DNA of 64,000 nt from Deinococcus radiophilus (GTDB taxonomy: Bacteria > Deinococcota > Deinococci > Deinococcales > Deinococcaceae), in NCBI RefSeq assembly GCF_020889625.1, contig NZ_CP086380.1, positions 701,001 through 765,000 of the forward strand, in the 5' to 3' direction. This document shows, in pieces, positions 37,472 to 53,272 of this stretch. A model generated the notes under the pieces. It searched no databases. It saw nothing but the letters and a program-made list of their open reading frames with translations, and had not been told where the DNA came from. Position 1 is the first letter of the stretch; every line of letters begins with the position of its first letter. The position numbers and the translations under genes are program-made.

Positions 37472-38836
37472 TCAGCGCTCGGCGCGCCAGCCCAGCATTT
37501 CTTCCAGGTGGACCACCTTATGGCGTGGGCGGCCTGACTCGCTGCCCCGGCCCTGCTCGTGGCGGTCCAGTTCCTGCCAGTCCCCGAAGGTGTACACCGG
37601 GCGGTCAGCCAATACGGCCTCCAGTGCGCTCAGGTTCTGCTCGGCACTCGGCTTCAGCGTGCCGCTGCGGACATCTTCCAGCAAGAGGCCCACCGTGTCG
37701 GCGGCGCACTTGCGGTTGGTGCCGATCACGCCACTGGGACCGCGCTTGATCCAGCCGGCGGTGTATTCGCTGGGGCAGCCAGTGACCCGGCCCTCCACGT
37801 TGGCGATGGTTCCGGAGCGCTCATCGAACGGCACACCTTCTAACGGTGTGCCCAGATAGCCCACCGAGCGCAATACCATGCCTACTGGCAGTTCTTCAAA
37901 CTGGCCTGTGCCCACCGGGCGGCCCGCTTCGTCCAGCTGATTTTTCTCCACCCGGATGGCGTTGACGTTGCCTGCGCCGTCATCCAGGATCTCGGTGGGG
38001 GAGACCAGAAAGCGGAAATGCACCCGGCGCGGTGTCTCGCGCTCCGGCAGTTCCAGGAAGGAGCGCAGCACTTCCAGATTCTTCTTGGTCACGTTGTCGG
38101 CGGCGACTTCTTCCTCAGGGGCCACGGCCAGTTCGTCGGCACGGACCACTGGGCTGGCGGCGTCCAGCTCACCGAACTCGCGCAGTTCCTTGGTGGTGAA
38201 CTTGGCCTGGGCAGGGCCACGCCGTCCCAGGATGTAGATGTCCTTGACCTGGCTGTCCCGCAGCCGCTCCAGCGCGTGCTGGGCAATGTCGGAGCTGTGC
38301 AGTTCGTCCGCTGTCTTGGCCAGGATGCGGCTCACGTCCAGGGCCACGTTGCCCAGGCCGATCACGGCCACGCCCTGAGCGCTGAGGTCCATGTCGCGGG
38401 TGGCCGCGTCGGGGTGGCCGTTGTACCAGGCCACGAACTCGGTGGCGCTGAGCGATCCTTGCAGGTCTTCGCCGGGAATGCCCAGGCGGCGGTCGGCACT
38501 GGCCCCCACGGCGTAGATCACAGCGTCGTAGTGGGCCAGCAATTGATCACGGGTCAGGTCACGCCCGAACTGCACGTTGCCCATAAAGCGCACGCGTTCG
38601 TCGCTCATGGTCTTCTCGAACGCCTTGGTGACGCTCTTGATGGTCAGGTGATCCGGGGCCACGCCGTAGCGCACCAGCCCATATGGGGTGGGTAGGCGGT
38701 CAAAAATATCCACCTGCACAGGCACGTCACTTTGCTTGATCAGCGCTTCGGCAGAGTAAATCCCGCTGGGGCCGGAGCCGATCACGGCCACCCGCAGCGG
38801 GCGTTCAGAGGTAAAAGCCTGGGAATCTTGAGTCAT
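37472..38836 (-). CDS. Ferredoxin-NADP+ reductase (FprA type)
   Basis: This 454-aa flavoprotein carries FAD in GSGPSGIYSAEAL at about 19-31 and NADPH in VIGLGNVALDVSRIL near 165. The marker segments DIFDRLPTPYGLVRYGVAPDH and RSVGYLGTPLEGVPFD are those of the adrenodoxin reductase/FprA family, which passes electrons from NADPH to ferredoxin. The start at 38836 (MTQDSQAFTS) is followed by the FAD motif; the frame is open to 38923. No ferredoxin gene is adjacent. Confidence 0.92.
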   Translation of the reverse strand: MTQDSQAFTSERPLRVAVIGSGPSGIYSAEALIKQSDVPVQVDIFDRLPTPYGLVRYGVAPDHLTIKSVTKAFEKTMSDERVRFMGNVQFGRDLTRDQLLAHYDAVIYAVGASADRRLGIPGEDLQGSLSATEFVAWYNGHPDAATRDMDLSAQGVAVIGLGNVALDVSRILAKTADELHSSDIAQHALERLRDSQVKDIYILGRRGPAQAKFTTKELREFGELDAASPVVRADELAVAPEEEVAADNVTKKNLEVLRSFLELPERETPRRVHFRFLVSPTEILDDGAGNVNAIRVEKNQLDEAGRPVGTGQFEELPVGMVLRSVGYLGTPLEGVPFDERSGTIANVEGRVTGCPSEYTAGWIKRGPSGVIGTNRKCAADTVGLLLEDVRSGTLKPSAEQNLSALEAVLADRPVYTFGDWQELDRHEQGRGSESGRPRHKVVHLEEMLGWRAER

Positions 38837-38944
38837 ATGGTCCAGTTTAGCGGCTGACCGGAGGGCCAAACCGGAATGCTGAACCGGGTTTAAGACACAA
38901 GGAGGCTGAAGCTTGTCTTGCAACCTTCTTGCTTGATTGGTGCC

Positions 38945-39676
38945 TTATTTCTTGTCTGGGCGGCTGGGGCGCACTTCTACCCGGCTGGGCAGGGTACGGC
39001 GCGGCATTTCCAGCAGGTCAATGGTCAGCTGGGCAATGTCTTCCGGCTGAATTTTCCAGGCGTCGGCGTCGCTGGGGGTATGACCGTTGAAGTAAGTCGC
39101 CACACTGCCGGGCATAAACTGCGTCACCTTGATGTCGTCCCCGCGCAGGTCCAGCATCAGCACTTCGCTCAGGCCGTTCATGCCGAATTTGGACGCGTTG
39201 TAGGCTGCGCCGCCCGCGAAGGGGTTTTTGCCTGCCAGGCTGGACAGCAAAAAGATGTACCCGCCGCCATTTTTGGCACTCTCGGTCAGCGCGGGCAGGG
39301 CTGCCTTCACAGTGTAGAACGCTCCACTCAGGTTGGTTTCCAAGACCGTGTCCCAGTCTTCTATGCTCATGTCCTTGACGTTGGAAAAGCGGCCCACGCC
39401 CGCATTGACAAACAGGACATCCAGCCCGCCGAAAATGCCGGTGTGAACGTCAATTTCCTCCTGGAGTGCTTTGGCGTCCCGTACATCACACATCACGCCA
39501 CGGATACCGTGCCCTATCTGCGCGGCGGCGCCGGTCACTTCATCTTCGTTGCGGCTGGTGATGGTCACGTTGTAACCGGCCCCCGCCAGTGCCTGGGCCA
39601 CGGCGTAGCCGATGCCCTTGCTGCCGCCAGTCACGAATGCGCTTTTGCCTTCACCGATTTTCTTCTGGTCCGTCAT
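38945..39676 (-). CDS. Short-chain dehydrogenase/reductase
   Basis: The 243-aa SDR has the cofactor motif VTGGSKGIGYAVA at about 15-27, NAG in VNAGVGR, Ser in FLLSSLAGKNP, and the catalytic pair in AYNASKFGM (YxxxK). It is closest in shape to FabG-like 3-oxoacyl reductases, but the substrate is not determined. It lies upstream of the FprA-type gene on the same strand with about 110 bases between. Confidence 0.9.
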   Translation of the reverse strand: MTDQKKIGEGKSAFVTGGSKGIGYAVAQALAGAGYNVTITSRNEDEVTGAAAQIGHGIRGVMCDVRDAKALQEEIDVHTGIFGGLDVLFVNAGVGRFSNVKDMSIEDWDTVLETNLSGAFYTVKAALPALTESAKNGGGYIFLLSSLAGKNPFAGGAAYNASKFGMNGLSEVLMLDLRGDDIKVTQFMPGSVATYFNGHTPSDADAWKIQPEDIAQLTIDLLEMPRRTLPSRVEVRPSRPDKK

Positions 39677-39753
39677 GCGTAGACGCTAACGTGCCTACGC
39701 TGCTCCAGGGGTGGGAAATGGACGAACAACCCTTTATTTGCCCTACAGACCGA

Positions 39754-39785
39754 CAAAAAAGGCGCCTCCCGTAGGAAGGCCCATC
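39754..39785 (-). terminator. Terminator of the secreted-protein gene
   Basis: On the minus strand GGGCCTTCC and GGAGGCGCC pair imperfectly around TACG and are followed by TTTTTTGTCGG, 15 nt past the stop at 39799. Confidence 0.6.
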
Positions 39786-39798
39786 CGTGTTCTGGCGT

Positions 39799-40263
39799 TT
39801 AAGGAAGTTGCCCTGCCAGCTGGTCAAAGATGTAGTTCGCAGCGTTGTAACGGTGCTGATAGACCTCCAGCACGCCGAAGTTCTGCCGTACATTAATCAC
39901 CTGGCCGCTGGGTAGCTTCAGGCTCAGCGCCGCCGAGAACTTGGCCCAGGGCAGCAGGGCGCCGGGGGCGTTCAGCACCGGAGTCACCTTGATGGCGCCG
40001 GGAGTGTTTGCGTCGGTGGCGATGGTCGCGCCGGGGTAACGCCGCTTGATGGCACCTGCCGAGTCGGTGCTCATGGCCCGCAGGACGGTCTGGTAGTCAC
40101 CGCCGCTGACCAGGCTACGGTTGCCGTTGACCTGGGGATTCACGATGACATAGGTGGCGGTAGCAGGATTCACGCTGCCCCAGTTGTTCTGGGCATTCGC
40201 GGCAGGCAAAAGGGCCAGGGTCGCCACGGCGGCGGACAGGGCCAGAGGAGTCTGAGTCTTCAT
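39799..40263 (-). CDS. Secreted hypothetical protein
   Basis: The 154-aa product has a classical signal peptide (MKTQTPLALSAAVATLALL, cleavage near ANAQ). The mature domain is mixed strand and helix with ATYVIVNPQVNGNRSLVSGG and a C-terminal YNAANYIFDQL helix; it contains no cysteine. I do not recognise a family. It is monocistronic, with an unusually A-rich sequence just before its start. Confidence 0.65.
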   Translation of the reverse strand: MKTQTPLALSAAVATLALLPAANAQNNWGSVNPATATYVIVNPQVNGNRSLVSGGDYQTVLRAMSTDSAGAIKRRYPGATIATDANTPGAIKVTPVLNAPGALLPWAKFSAALSLKLPSGQVINVRQNFGVLEVYQHRYNAANYIFDQLAGQLP

Positions 40264-40561
40264 AGAAAAAAGTGTCGCACGCGCAAACTGACGGGGTATG
40301 AAAAGGGTCTGAAGTGCCTGGCCCGCGCATGAGCATTGCCGTCAGGTCAAGTGGATGGAGCGAAGGGGTCTGTGACCGGAGAGGTGTGCCTCTCCCAGCC
40401 GTTTGGTGTGACCGCCCGCCCGTAAACCCGTAAAAAGGAGAAGAAACGAGGCCCCGGCTCATTTGCGGTTCGGTGAATGTCTGCCCTGGGCACGGCCAGC
40501 CACCAACCTCATCTGCCAACGTCCACCTTTGGTCCACTCCTGGCCGTGCCATCATGGCCGG
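40264..40561. other. Intergenic region with two hairpins upstream of mazG
   Basis: About 300 nt lie between divergent genes. GGAGAGG (40378-40384) and CCTCTCC (40389-40395) form a short hairpin. GGCACGGCCAG (40488-40498) and CTGGCCGTGCC (40539-40549) are a perfect 11-bp inverted repeat, ending 12 nt before the mazG start. No coding potential was recognised. Confidence 0.45.
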
Positions 40562-41203
40562 ATGCAAGACCTGCTGAGCACCATGCGCCGCCTGCGCGCC
40601 CCTGACGGTTGCCCCTGGGACCGCGAGCAAACCCATGAGTCGCTGCGGCCCTACCTGCTGGAAGAAGCCGCCGAAGCTGTAGACGCGGTGGGTGACGACG
40701 CCGAGCTGTGCACCGAACTGGGCGATGTGCTGTTGCAAGTGGCCTTTCACGCCGTGATTGCCGAGGAGCGTGGGGCCTTTGGTTACGCCGAGATAGAGCG
40801 GAGCATCGTGGAGAAGATGGTGCGCCGTCATCCGCACGTGTTCGCAGCGGCCCAGGCTGAAGATGCTGAGGCGGTGCTGGGCGTTTGGGAAAGGGTCAAG
40901 CGTGAGGAACGCGGCGGGCGGGAGCAACCCCTGGCCCAGAAGATTCCTGCTGCGCTCGGAGCGCTGGAACGCGAGCGCCAGGCCCAGAAGGGAACTGGGA
41001 CTGGTGAAGGCAGCCGGGAAGCTGTCCTGGGTGCCTTGCAGCAGGCCGGAGACGACGCTGAGGGTGTGGCCGCTGTGCTCTCGGCGGTGGTCGCCTGGGC
41101 ACGGACAGCGGGTGTAAATTCCGAACTGGCCCTGCGGGAGCGCACCGCCCGGACCATCTCGGCCTACGACGCTGCGGCGCAAGGGGGTGAGGAACATGGC
41201 TGA
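40562..41203 (+). CDS. mazG: Nucleoside triphosphate pyrophosphohydrolase MazG
   Basis: This 213-aa helical hydrolase cleaves NTPs and dNTPs to the monophosphates, removing damaged nucleotides. The metal-binding [10 protein letters not shown] (ExxE) near residue 32 and [12 protein letters not shown] (ExxD) near 60 are present, preceded by the typical [22 protein letters not shown]. It is shorter than E. coli MazG (263 aa) because the second half is reduced. The ATG at 40562 follows an inverted repeat; the frame is open to 40463 without a better start. The next Nudix gene overlaps its end by eight bases. Confidence 0.92.
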   Translation: MQDLLSTMRRLRAPDGCPWDREQTHESLRPYLLEEAAEAVDAVGDDAELCTELGDVLLQVAFHAVIAEERGAFGYAEIERSIVEKMVRRHPHVFAAAQAEDAEAVLGVWERVKREERGGREQPLAQKIPAALGALERERQAQKGTGTGEGSREAVLGALQQAGDDAEGVAAVLSAVVAWARTAGVNSELALRERTARTISAYDAAAQGGEEHG

Positions 41204-41792
41204 GTTGCCGCTGGACCCGCTGGATGAGTCGCTGCTGTATGACCCCGCTGCAGACCCCTGGGCGGGCTGGGTGCAGGCCCGGCAGCGCCAGCGGCTGCAT
41301 CTGCCGGATTACCGTGAAGCGGCCGTGCTGGCCGCCCTTTCACTGGAAGCGGTCCCACGCGTGCTGCTCACCATCCGTTCGGCGGAGCTGCCCACCCACC
41401 AGGGGCAGGTCGCCTTTGCGGGCGGCAAGCTGGAGGCGGGGGAGACGCCTGTGCAGGCTGCCCTGCGTGAAGCTCAGGAGGAAGTGGGCCTGGCCCCGGA
41501 AGCGGTTACGGTGCTGGGCGAGCTGGACGACGTCTTCACGCCGCTGGGCTTTCATGTGACCCCGGTGCTGGCCCGCTTCGCCCTGCCAGACCGGTTCCGG
41601 CTGAGCGGCGAGGTGGACCGGGTGCTGCTGTGTTCGCTGGATGAGCTGCGGGCGTCGGCGGCCCCGCCCACCCTGAAGACCATGCCGAATGGCCGCGAAT
41701 ACCCCATGTACGAGTATTTGCCCCAGGGCGTGCGCGTGTGGGGCATGACCGCCCGCATCCTGCACGACCTGCTAGACGCGGGCGTGGACTGA
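41196..41792 (+). CDS. CoA pyrophosphatase-type Nudix hydrolase
   Basis: This 198-aa enzyme shows the CoA-specific NudL/PCD1 pattern: [21 protein letters not shown] followed by a Nudix box beginning [21 protein letters not shown] near residue 72. It would hydrolyse CoA and its esters or oxidised forms. The ATG at 41196 lies within the end of mazG, so the two are translationally coupled and form a nucleotide-cleaning pair. The GTG at 41187 is an alternative start. Confidence 0.88.
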   Translation: MAELPLDPLDESLLYDPAADPWAGWVQARQRQRLHLPDYREAAVLAALSLEAVPRVLLTIRSAELPTHQGQVAFAGGKLEAGETPVQAALREAQEEVGLAPEAVTVLGELDDVFTPLGFHVTPVLARFALPDRFRLSGEVDRVLLCSLDELRASAAPPTLKTMPNGREYPMYEYLPQGVRVWGMTARILHDLLDAGVD

Positions 41793-41814
41793 GGCGTCCG
41801 CAGGCCAAATCGTC

Positions 41815-41820
41815 TAGGCT
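41815..41820 (+). promoter_or_regulatory. Possible leaderless -10 box of the aminopeptidase gene
   Basis: TAGGCT lies 7 nt before the ATG at 41828, with AGGGGGC between. The AGGGGG could also act as a ribosome-binding site if transcription starts earlier, so this is uncertain. Confidence 0.3.
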
Positions 41821-41827
41821 AGGGGGC

Positions 41828-42919
41828 ATGTCATCCTTGATTGCCTATGATCCCGTCAAGCACGCCGAGCTGCTGGTGGATTACTGCCTGTATGCCCAGA
41901 GCGGCGAGCGACTACAATTGGCCGGTTCCACCCTGGCCCTGCCGCTGATGCAGGAGCTGCACCGCGCCGTGCTGCGCCGGGGAGCGCGCCCGGTGCTGAA
42001 CCTTGAATACCCCGGCCAGCTGGACGAGTTCGCTGATCTGGCTGCCGATGATGTGCTGGACAGCGTGCATGACGGCGACCTGGCCAACATCACCCATATG
42101 GACGGCACCCTGCGGGTCAAGGCTCCCGAAAATCCAGTGGAAGGTGATCCCAAGCGCCGCGCACGTTTGGTGGCCAGCGGCGCACGCCTGGCCGCCGTGC
42201 GCTCAGGGAAGAAGTGGAGCCTGACCCTCTATCCCACCGAGTTTGCCGCTCAGCAGGCGAACATGTCGCTGCCGGAATTTGAGGATTTCGTCATGCGGGC
42301 GATGTTCCTGGACCGCCCTGATCCGGTGGCCGCCTGGGGCGAGATTCGTGAGATGCAGGCTGGATTGATTGAGCGGCTTGAGCGTGCCGATCAGGTCCGG
42401 ATCCGGAATGCAGGCACGGACCTGACGCTCAGTGTGAGAGGCCGCACCTGGGCCAACAGCGACGGCAAGCGGAACATGCCCAGCGGTGAAGTATTTACTG
42501 GCCCCCTTGAGGACAGTGCTGAAGGGTATGTGACCTTCAGCGTACCGACCATTTACGGTGGCCAGTGGGTGCGCGGCGCCCGGCTGGAGTTCCGCGCTGG
42601 GCGGGTGGTGGACGCCCGCGCTGACGAAGGCGAGGATGTGCTGCTGGCCGCGCTTGATACTGACGAGGGTGCCCGCCGCCTGGGTGAACTGGGCATCGGT
42701 TCCAACTTTGGGATTCAGTCGCCAACCGGCAACATCCTCTTTGACGAGAAGATGGGCGGCACCGTCCACCTGGCCCTGGGCCGCTCGTACCCCGAAACGG
42801 GCGGTACCAACGAAAGTGGGATTCACTGGGACCTGATCACCGATCTGCGCCCCGGCGCGGGGGGCGGCACCATCAGCCTGGACGGCGAAGTGTGGCAGCG
42901 TGATGGGCAGTTTGTTTGA
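41828..42919 (+). CDS. M29-family metal-dependent aminopeptidase
   Basis: This 363-aa protein is an M29 aminopeptidase (AmpS/AmpT type, first described in thermophiles such as Thermus). Signals are [19 protein letters not shown] near the N terminus, the metal-ligand block [17 protein letters not shown] near residue 220, and [10 protein letters not shown] near the end with His/Asp ligands. Members form dimers enclosing two metal ions and release N-terminal residues from peptides. The start ATG at 41828 has AGGGGG just upstream; the frame is open back to 41738. Confidence 0.92.
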   Translation: MSSLIAYDPVKHAELLVDYCLYAQSGERLQLAGSTLALPLMQELHRAVLRRGARPVLNLEYPGQLDEFADLAADDVLDSVHDGDLANITHMDGTLRVKAPENPVEGDPKRRARLVASGARLAAVRSGKKWSLTLYPTEFAAQQANMSLPEFEDFVMRAMFLDRPDPVAAWGEIREMQAGLIERLERADQVRIRNAGTDLTLSVRGRTWANSDGKRNMPSGEVFTGPLEDSAEGYVTFSVPTIYGGQWVRGARLEFRAGRVVDARADEGEDVLLAALDTDEGARRLGELGIGSNFGIQSPTGNILFDEKMGGTVHLALGRSYPETGGTNESGIHWDLITDLRPGAGGGTISLDGEVWQRDGQFV

Positions 42920-42933
42920 GCTGAGTTGAGAGT

Positions 42934-43043
42934 CAGAGGCGGCGTGGCCGTTGTTGCCGCCTCTGAAGCCAAAAGACGGGGACATCTGGCGATAACCCAG
43001 AGCAACCCGTCCAATGAAAGATGCTGGGCGGGTTGCTTCTATT
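42934..43043 (+). terminator. Tandem terminator hairpins
   Basis: The first hairpin has CAGAGGCGGC (42934-42943) and GCCGCCTCTG (42956-42965). The second has GCAACCCGTCC (43002-43012) and GGGCGGGTTGC (43026-43036), then TTCTATT. They separate the aminopeptidase gene from the convergent SNF2 gene. Confidence 0.55.
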
Positions 43044-43084
43044 CCTCAAAATCCCCCTCCAATTTCAGAAGGGAAGGGGGAAGG

Positions 43085-46804
<3,720 letters not shown>

Positions 46805-46805
46805 T

Positions 46806-48398
<1,593 letters not shown>

Positions 48399-48750
48399 GG
48401 CAACTCTCCTGTCATCGCCCCGCTTGGGCAGCGAGGCACTGAGGGGTGGTGGGAACTCTGGTGCTGCCGGGAAAGGCCAGCCGGACGGCGCGGCCCCGAC
48501 CATGACAGCTTGAATGGCTGGTCGCCAGTCAGAGGACAGCTTGGAAAGGCCAGCGCGCGTGCCGTCGCCCTCAGTTCAGTGAGAGAGCGTAGCGGGGTGC
48601 GGCTGGGTCGCCCAAGCCTGCTGGGAACTTTGTCTGCCGAGTAGCAGTGTAGGTCCGTGGCAGCCGGGACGCGGCATAGGGCGCATGATAGCAGGGGAGA
48701 GGCGAAAAAGAAGCCCATCCTCATCGCGTCCACGTATTACACTCCTCCTC
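48399..48750. other. Spacer between divergent prfC and SDR genes
   Basis: These 352 nt hold the prfC ribosome-binding site at the left edge. Near the right end TATTAC (48735-48740) lies 10 nt before the SDR start and may be its -10 box. No hairpins with T runs, coding frames with a family or repeats were recognised in between. Confidence 0.4.
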
Positions 48751-49461
48751 ATGACCCCACGCCCCCTGACCCTTATCACCGGCGCTACCGGCGGCATTGG
48801 CCGCGCCATCGCTGCCGCCCTCGCCCCGGAGCATGACCTGATCTTGCAGGGCCGTGACATTGCCACCCTCCAAAAGTTACAAAGCGAATTACAGAATGAC
48901 GTTCTGGTAACGAGGATTCACCTGCTTTCGCTGGACCTGACGCAGCCGGAAACTTTCGCTGAAGCCACCGCTGACCTGCGCCCCACCCATCTGATCCATA
49001 ACGCGGGAGTGGCTGAACTGGGCGGGGCCAATGAACAAGGCCACGCCGTTTGGACCCGGACCCTGGCGGTCAACGTAGTCGCGCCCGCCGAGCTGACCCG
49101 CTTGCTGCTTCCAGCGGTGCGGGCGGGGCGGGGCACAGTGGTGTTTATCAATTCTGGTGCGGGCCTGCGGGCAGGAGCGGGCTGGGGCAGCTACGCGGCC
49201 AGCAAGCACGCGCTCAAAGCCCTGGCCGATGCGCTGCGCCAGGAAGAAGCTGAGGCGGGCAGTGGGGTCCGGGTCAGCAGCCTTTATCCGGGTCGCACCG
49301 CCAGTGAAATGCAGCGCCGCATCCGCGAGCATGAGGGCCAGCCCTACGATCCGGCCAGCTTTATCCAGCCGGAGACGGTGGCCGATGTGGTGCGCTATGT
49401 GCTGTCAGCGCCGCGTGACGTTTCCCTGGAAGATGTGGCCGTGCGCCCCGGCCCCAACTGA
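48751..49461 (+). CDS. Short-chain dehydrogenase/reductase
   Basis: The 236-aa SDR opens with ITGATGGIGRAIAAAL at 9-24 (cofactor), has NAG in IHNAGVAEL, the catalytic Ser in INSGAGLR and the YxxxK pair in YAASKHALKALADAL. Its closest pattern is that of small cytosolic SDRs related to sepiapterin-type or YdfG-like enzymes; the substrate is unknown. It starts at ATG 48751. Downstream, after about 60 nt, glgP begins on the same strand with its own -10-like box. Confidence 0.88.
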   Translation: MTPRPLTLITGATGGIGRAIAAALAPEHDLILQGRDIATLQKLQSELQNDVLVTRIHLLSLDLTQPETFAEATADLRPTHLIHNAGVAELGGANEQGHAVWTRTLAVNVVAPAELTRLLLPAVRAGRGTVVFINSGAGLRAGAGWGSYAASKHALKALADALRQEEAEAGSGVRVSSLYPGRTASEMQRRIREHEGQPYDPASFIQPETVADVVRYVLSAPRDVSLEDVAVRPGPN

Positions 49462-49510
49462 ATGCACTGACGATCAACCGAACCGTGCTTTTCTCATGAC
49501 AGCCGTTCGC

Positions 49511-49516
49511 TAAGCT
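49511..49516 (+). promoter_or_regulatory. Possible leaderless -10 box of glgP
   Basis: TAAGCT lies 7 nt before the ATG at 49524 with AGGGGTC between. The short A/G stretch is a weak ribosome-binding site at best. Confidence 0.3.
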
Positions 49517-49523
49517 AGGGGTC

Positions 49524-52046
49524 ATGAATATTCTCGGCAAAATTACGGTCCTGCCCCGGCTCCCCGAAGCCATCGGGCGACTGTCGGAACTGGCTTATAA
49601 CCTGTACTGGAGCTGGGAACCCCGCGCCTGTAGCCTCTACCGTGAGCTGGACCCGGAAGCCTGGGAAACTTACGGTCACAACCCGGTCCGCACTCTGCTG
49701 GAAGCCAGCAGCGAACGCATGGAAGCCGCCGCCGCCGATCCGGAGTTTGTGCAGCGTTATCAGGAAGTTATGGCCGAGTTCGATGCCTATATGCGCCGGA
49801 CAGACACTTGGGCTGCGCAGCACGCCGCCGACCTCAAGTCAGTTGCGTATTTCAGCATGGAATATGGCCTGCACGAGTCACTGCCGATCTACTCCGGGAG
49901 CCTAGGCGTACTGGCGGGCGACCACTGCAAGAGTGCTTCGGACCTGGGTCTGCCGTTTACCCCGGTAGGCCTGCTGTTTCACCAGGGGTATTTCCGCCAG
50001 ACGTTTAACCGCGACGGCTGGCAAGAGGAGAAGTACGACGAGCTGGACGTGACCACCCTGCCGATTCGTCCCATTCGGCAAAACGGGGATGACGAACTGA
50101 GGATTTCTCTGGATATCGGTGGACGGGACGTGATGGCCCGCATCTGGCAACTGGTGATTGGCCGCATTCGGATGTTGCTGCTTGATACCAATTTGGCCGA
50201 AAACCACCCGGATGACCGCCTGCTTACCTCACGCCTGTACGGCGGCGATCAAGAAATGCGTCTCAAGCAGTACATGCTGCTCGGCATCGGCGGAGTGCGG
50301 GCGCTGCGTGCCGCGGGAGTTTCTGCCGAGGTCTGGCATATGAACGAGGGTCATGCAGGCCTGCTGAACCTGGAGCGCATCCGCGAGCGGGTAGAGCAGG
50401 GCATGGACTTCCGCGCCGCCACTGAACTGACGGCGGGCTGCACGCTGTTTACCACCCACACACCCGTCCCAGCCGGCAATGACGCTTTCAGCTGGGAGCT
50501 GATGGACCGCTACCTGGGCGGCTGGCCCGAGCGGCTGCGAACCAGCCGGGACCAGCTGTACTCGCTGGCCCGGAGTGGGTCGCTGGAGGACCACGGCCCG
50601 GCCTTCAACATGACGGTCTTCGCTCTAAGGATGAGCCGCATGGCCAACGGTGTTTCCAAGTTGCACGGTCAGGTCAGCCGCGAGATGTGGCAGGGCCTTT
50701 ATCCCGGTCTCTACGCCGAGGAAGTGCCGATTGGGCACGTGACCAATGGAGCGCACAACCTCAGCTTTACCAGCCAGCGGATGCGCGACCTGCTGGGCAC
50801 CGTGATGCCCAAAGACTGGACCCAGCGTGTGCACGAACGGGAGTTGTGGAACAACGCCGAAAAACTGACCGACGCCCAGCTGGCCGAAGTCCAGCGCGAG
50901 ATGAAGGGTGAAATGATCGACTTCGTGCGTGAGCATCAGCGGGAAATGCTGCTGCGCAACGGTGCCGGGGCCGCCGAGCTGAGCCACACCGAAACATTGC
51001 TCAGCCCCGATGTGCTGACCGTGGGCTTCGCGCGGCGTTTTGCCACCTACAAGCGGGCTACGCTGCTCCTGCGTGACCGTGACCGCCTGAGCCGGATCGT
51101 CAATCATCCGGAGCGCCCGGTACAGTTCGTCTTTGCTGGCAAGGCCCACCCCGCCGACAACCCCGGCAAGGCCATGATTCAGGAGATTTACCGCGTCTCA
51201 CAGCTGCCGGAGTTCCGGGGCAAGATCGTGATTCTGGAGAACTACGACATGCATGTGGCCCGCCGTCTGGTGCAGGGAGTAGACGTCTGGATGAACAACC
51301 CGCGCCGCCCGCTGGAAGCTTCCGGGACCAGTGGCATGAAGGCGTCATTTAACGGCAGCCCGAATTTCAGCGTGCTGGACGGCTGGTGGGTCGAAGGTCA
51401 TGATGACGGTAATGCCAACGGCTGGCCCATCGGCGAGGAGCGCGAGTACGCTGATCAGTCGGTGCAGGATGACGCCGACGCCTTCAGCCTGTATCAGACG
51501 CTAGAGCAGACCATTGTGCCGCTTTACTACGGCCACAACGAGAAGGGCGACGCCGCAGGCTGGGCCAAGGTGGTGCGTGATGCCATTGAGTCAGTCAGTG
51601 CTCAGTTCTCCATGCAGCGGCAGGTCATTGATTACGTGCAGTGCTATTACCGCCCGCTCAGCCAGCGCCGTGACCTGCTGACCGAAGGCGGTGGCGTACG
51701 CGCCCGTCAGATTGCCGAATGGAAAGCCTGGACTGAGAAACAGTGGCCGCAGGTCTGCATTACGGCCAGCCATCATCTGCCCGCCACTGCCGAACCCGGT
51801 GAGGATATTGAGGTCACGGCCCAGGTGGACCCGGCCCGGATTGCCCAAGCGGAGTTGCGTGCCGAGGTGGTTCTCAAGCGTGGCCACCGCATTGAGCGCT
51901 TTCCGATGGTGCAGCGTGAGGATGGGCAGTACGCTGCCCGCGTGTCGCTGGACCGCAGTGGCATGTACGAGGTGGGCGTGCGCCTTTACCCCTACATTGA
52001 AGGCCTCAGCAACGACTTTGAGCTGGGATTGATCAAGTGGGCCTGA
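49524..52046 (+). CDS. glgP: Alpha-glucan (glycogen/maltodextrin) phosphorylase
   Basis: This 840-aa PLP enzyme releases glucose 1-phosphate from glucans. The cofactor lysine is in EASGTSGMKASFNG near residue 605, with the sugar-site segment SVLDGWWVEGHDD after it. The N-terminal domain starts with the archaeal/bacterial short-type pattern LPEAIGRLSELAYNLYWSWE, which differs from the E. coli MalP type. It works in the same pathway as malQ (12.4 kb) and pgi (14.6 kb) through glucose phosphates. A hairpin separates it from the convergent kinase gene. Confidence 0.94.
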   Translation: MNILGKITVLPRLPEAIGRLSELAYNLYWSWEPRACSLYRELDPEAWETYGHNPVRTLLEASSERMEAAAADPEFVQRYQEVMAEFDAYMRRTDTWAAQHAADLKSVAYFSMEYGLHESLPIYSGSLGVLAGDHCKSASDLGLPFTPVGLLFHQGYFRQTFNRDGWQEEKYDELDVTTLPIRPIRQNGDDELRISLDIGGRDVMARIWQLVIGRIRMLLLDTNLAENHPDDRLLTSRLYGGDQEMRLKQYMLLGIGGVRALRAAGVSAEVWHMNEGHAGLLNLERIRERVEQGMDFRAATELTAGCTLFTTHTPVPAGNDAFSWELMDRYLGGWPERLRTSRDQLYSLARSGSLEDHGPAFNMTVFALRMSRMANGVSKLHGQVSREMWQGLYPGLYAEEVPIGHVTNGAHNLSFTSQRMRDLLGTVMPKDWTQRVHERELWNNAEKLTDAQLAEVQREMKGEMIDFVREHQREMLLRNGAGAAELSHTETLLSPDVLTVGFARRFATYKRATLLLRDRDRLSRIVNHPERPVQFVFAGKAHPADNPGKAMIQEIYRVSQLPEFRGKIVILENYDMHVARRLVQGVDVWMNNPRRPLEASGTSGMKASFNGSPNFSVLDGWWVEGHDDGNANGWPIGEEREYADQSVQDDADAFSLYQTLEQTIVPLYYGHNEKGDAAGWAKVVRDAIESVSAQFSMQRQVIDYVQCYYRPLSQRRDLLTEGGGVRARQIAEWKAWTEKQWPQVCITASHHLPATAEPGEDIEVTAQVDPARIAQAELRAEVVLKRGHRIERFPMVQREDGQYAARVSLDRSGMYEVGVRLYPYIEGLSNDFELGLIKWA

Positions 52047-52058
52047 GGGTCTAAAAGA

Positions 52059-52095
52059 CATAGAGGGTCAGAGCGATTGCCTCTGATCCTCTATG
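52059..52095. terminator. Bidirectional terminator between glgP and the histidine kinase gene
   Basis: CATAGAGGGTCAGAG and CTCTGATCCTCTATG pair over 15 positions with one G-T pair around CGATTGC. On the minus strand it is followed by TCTTTTAG. Confidence 0.65.
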
Positions 52096-52105
52096 TTCAT
52101 TACAG

Positions 52106-53261
<1,156 letters not shown>

Positions 53262-53272
<11 letters not shown>

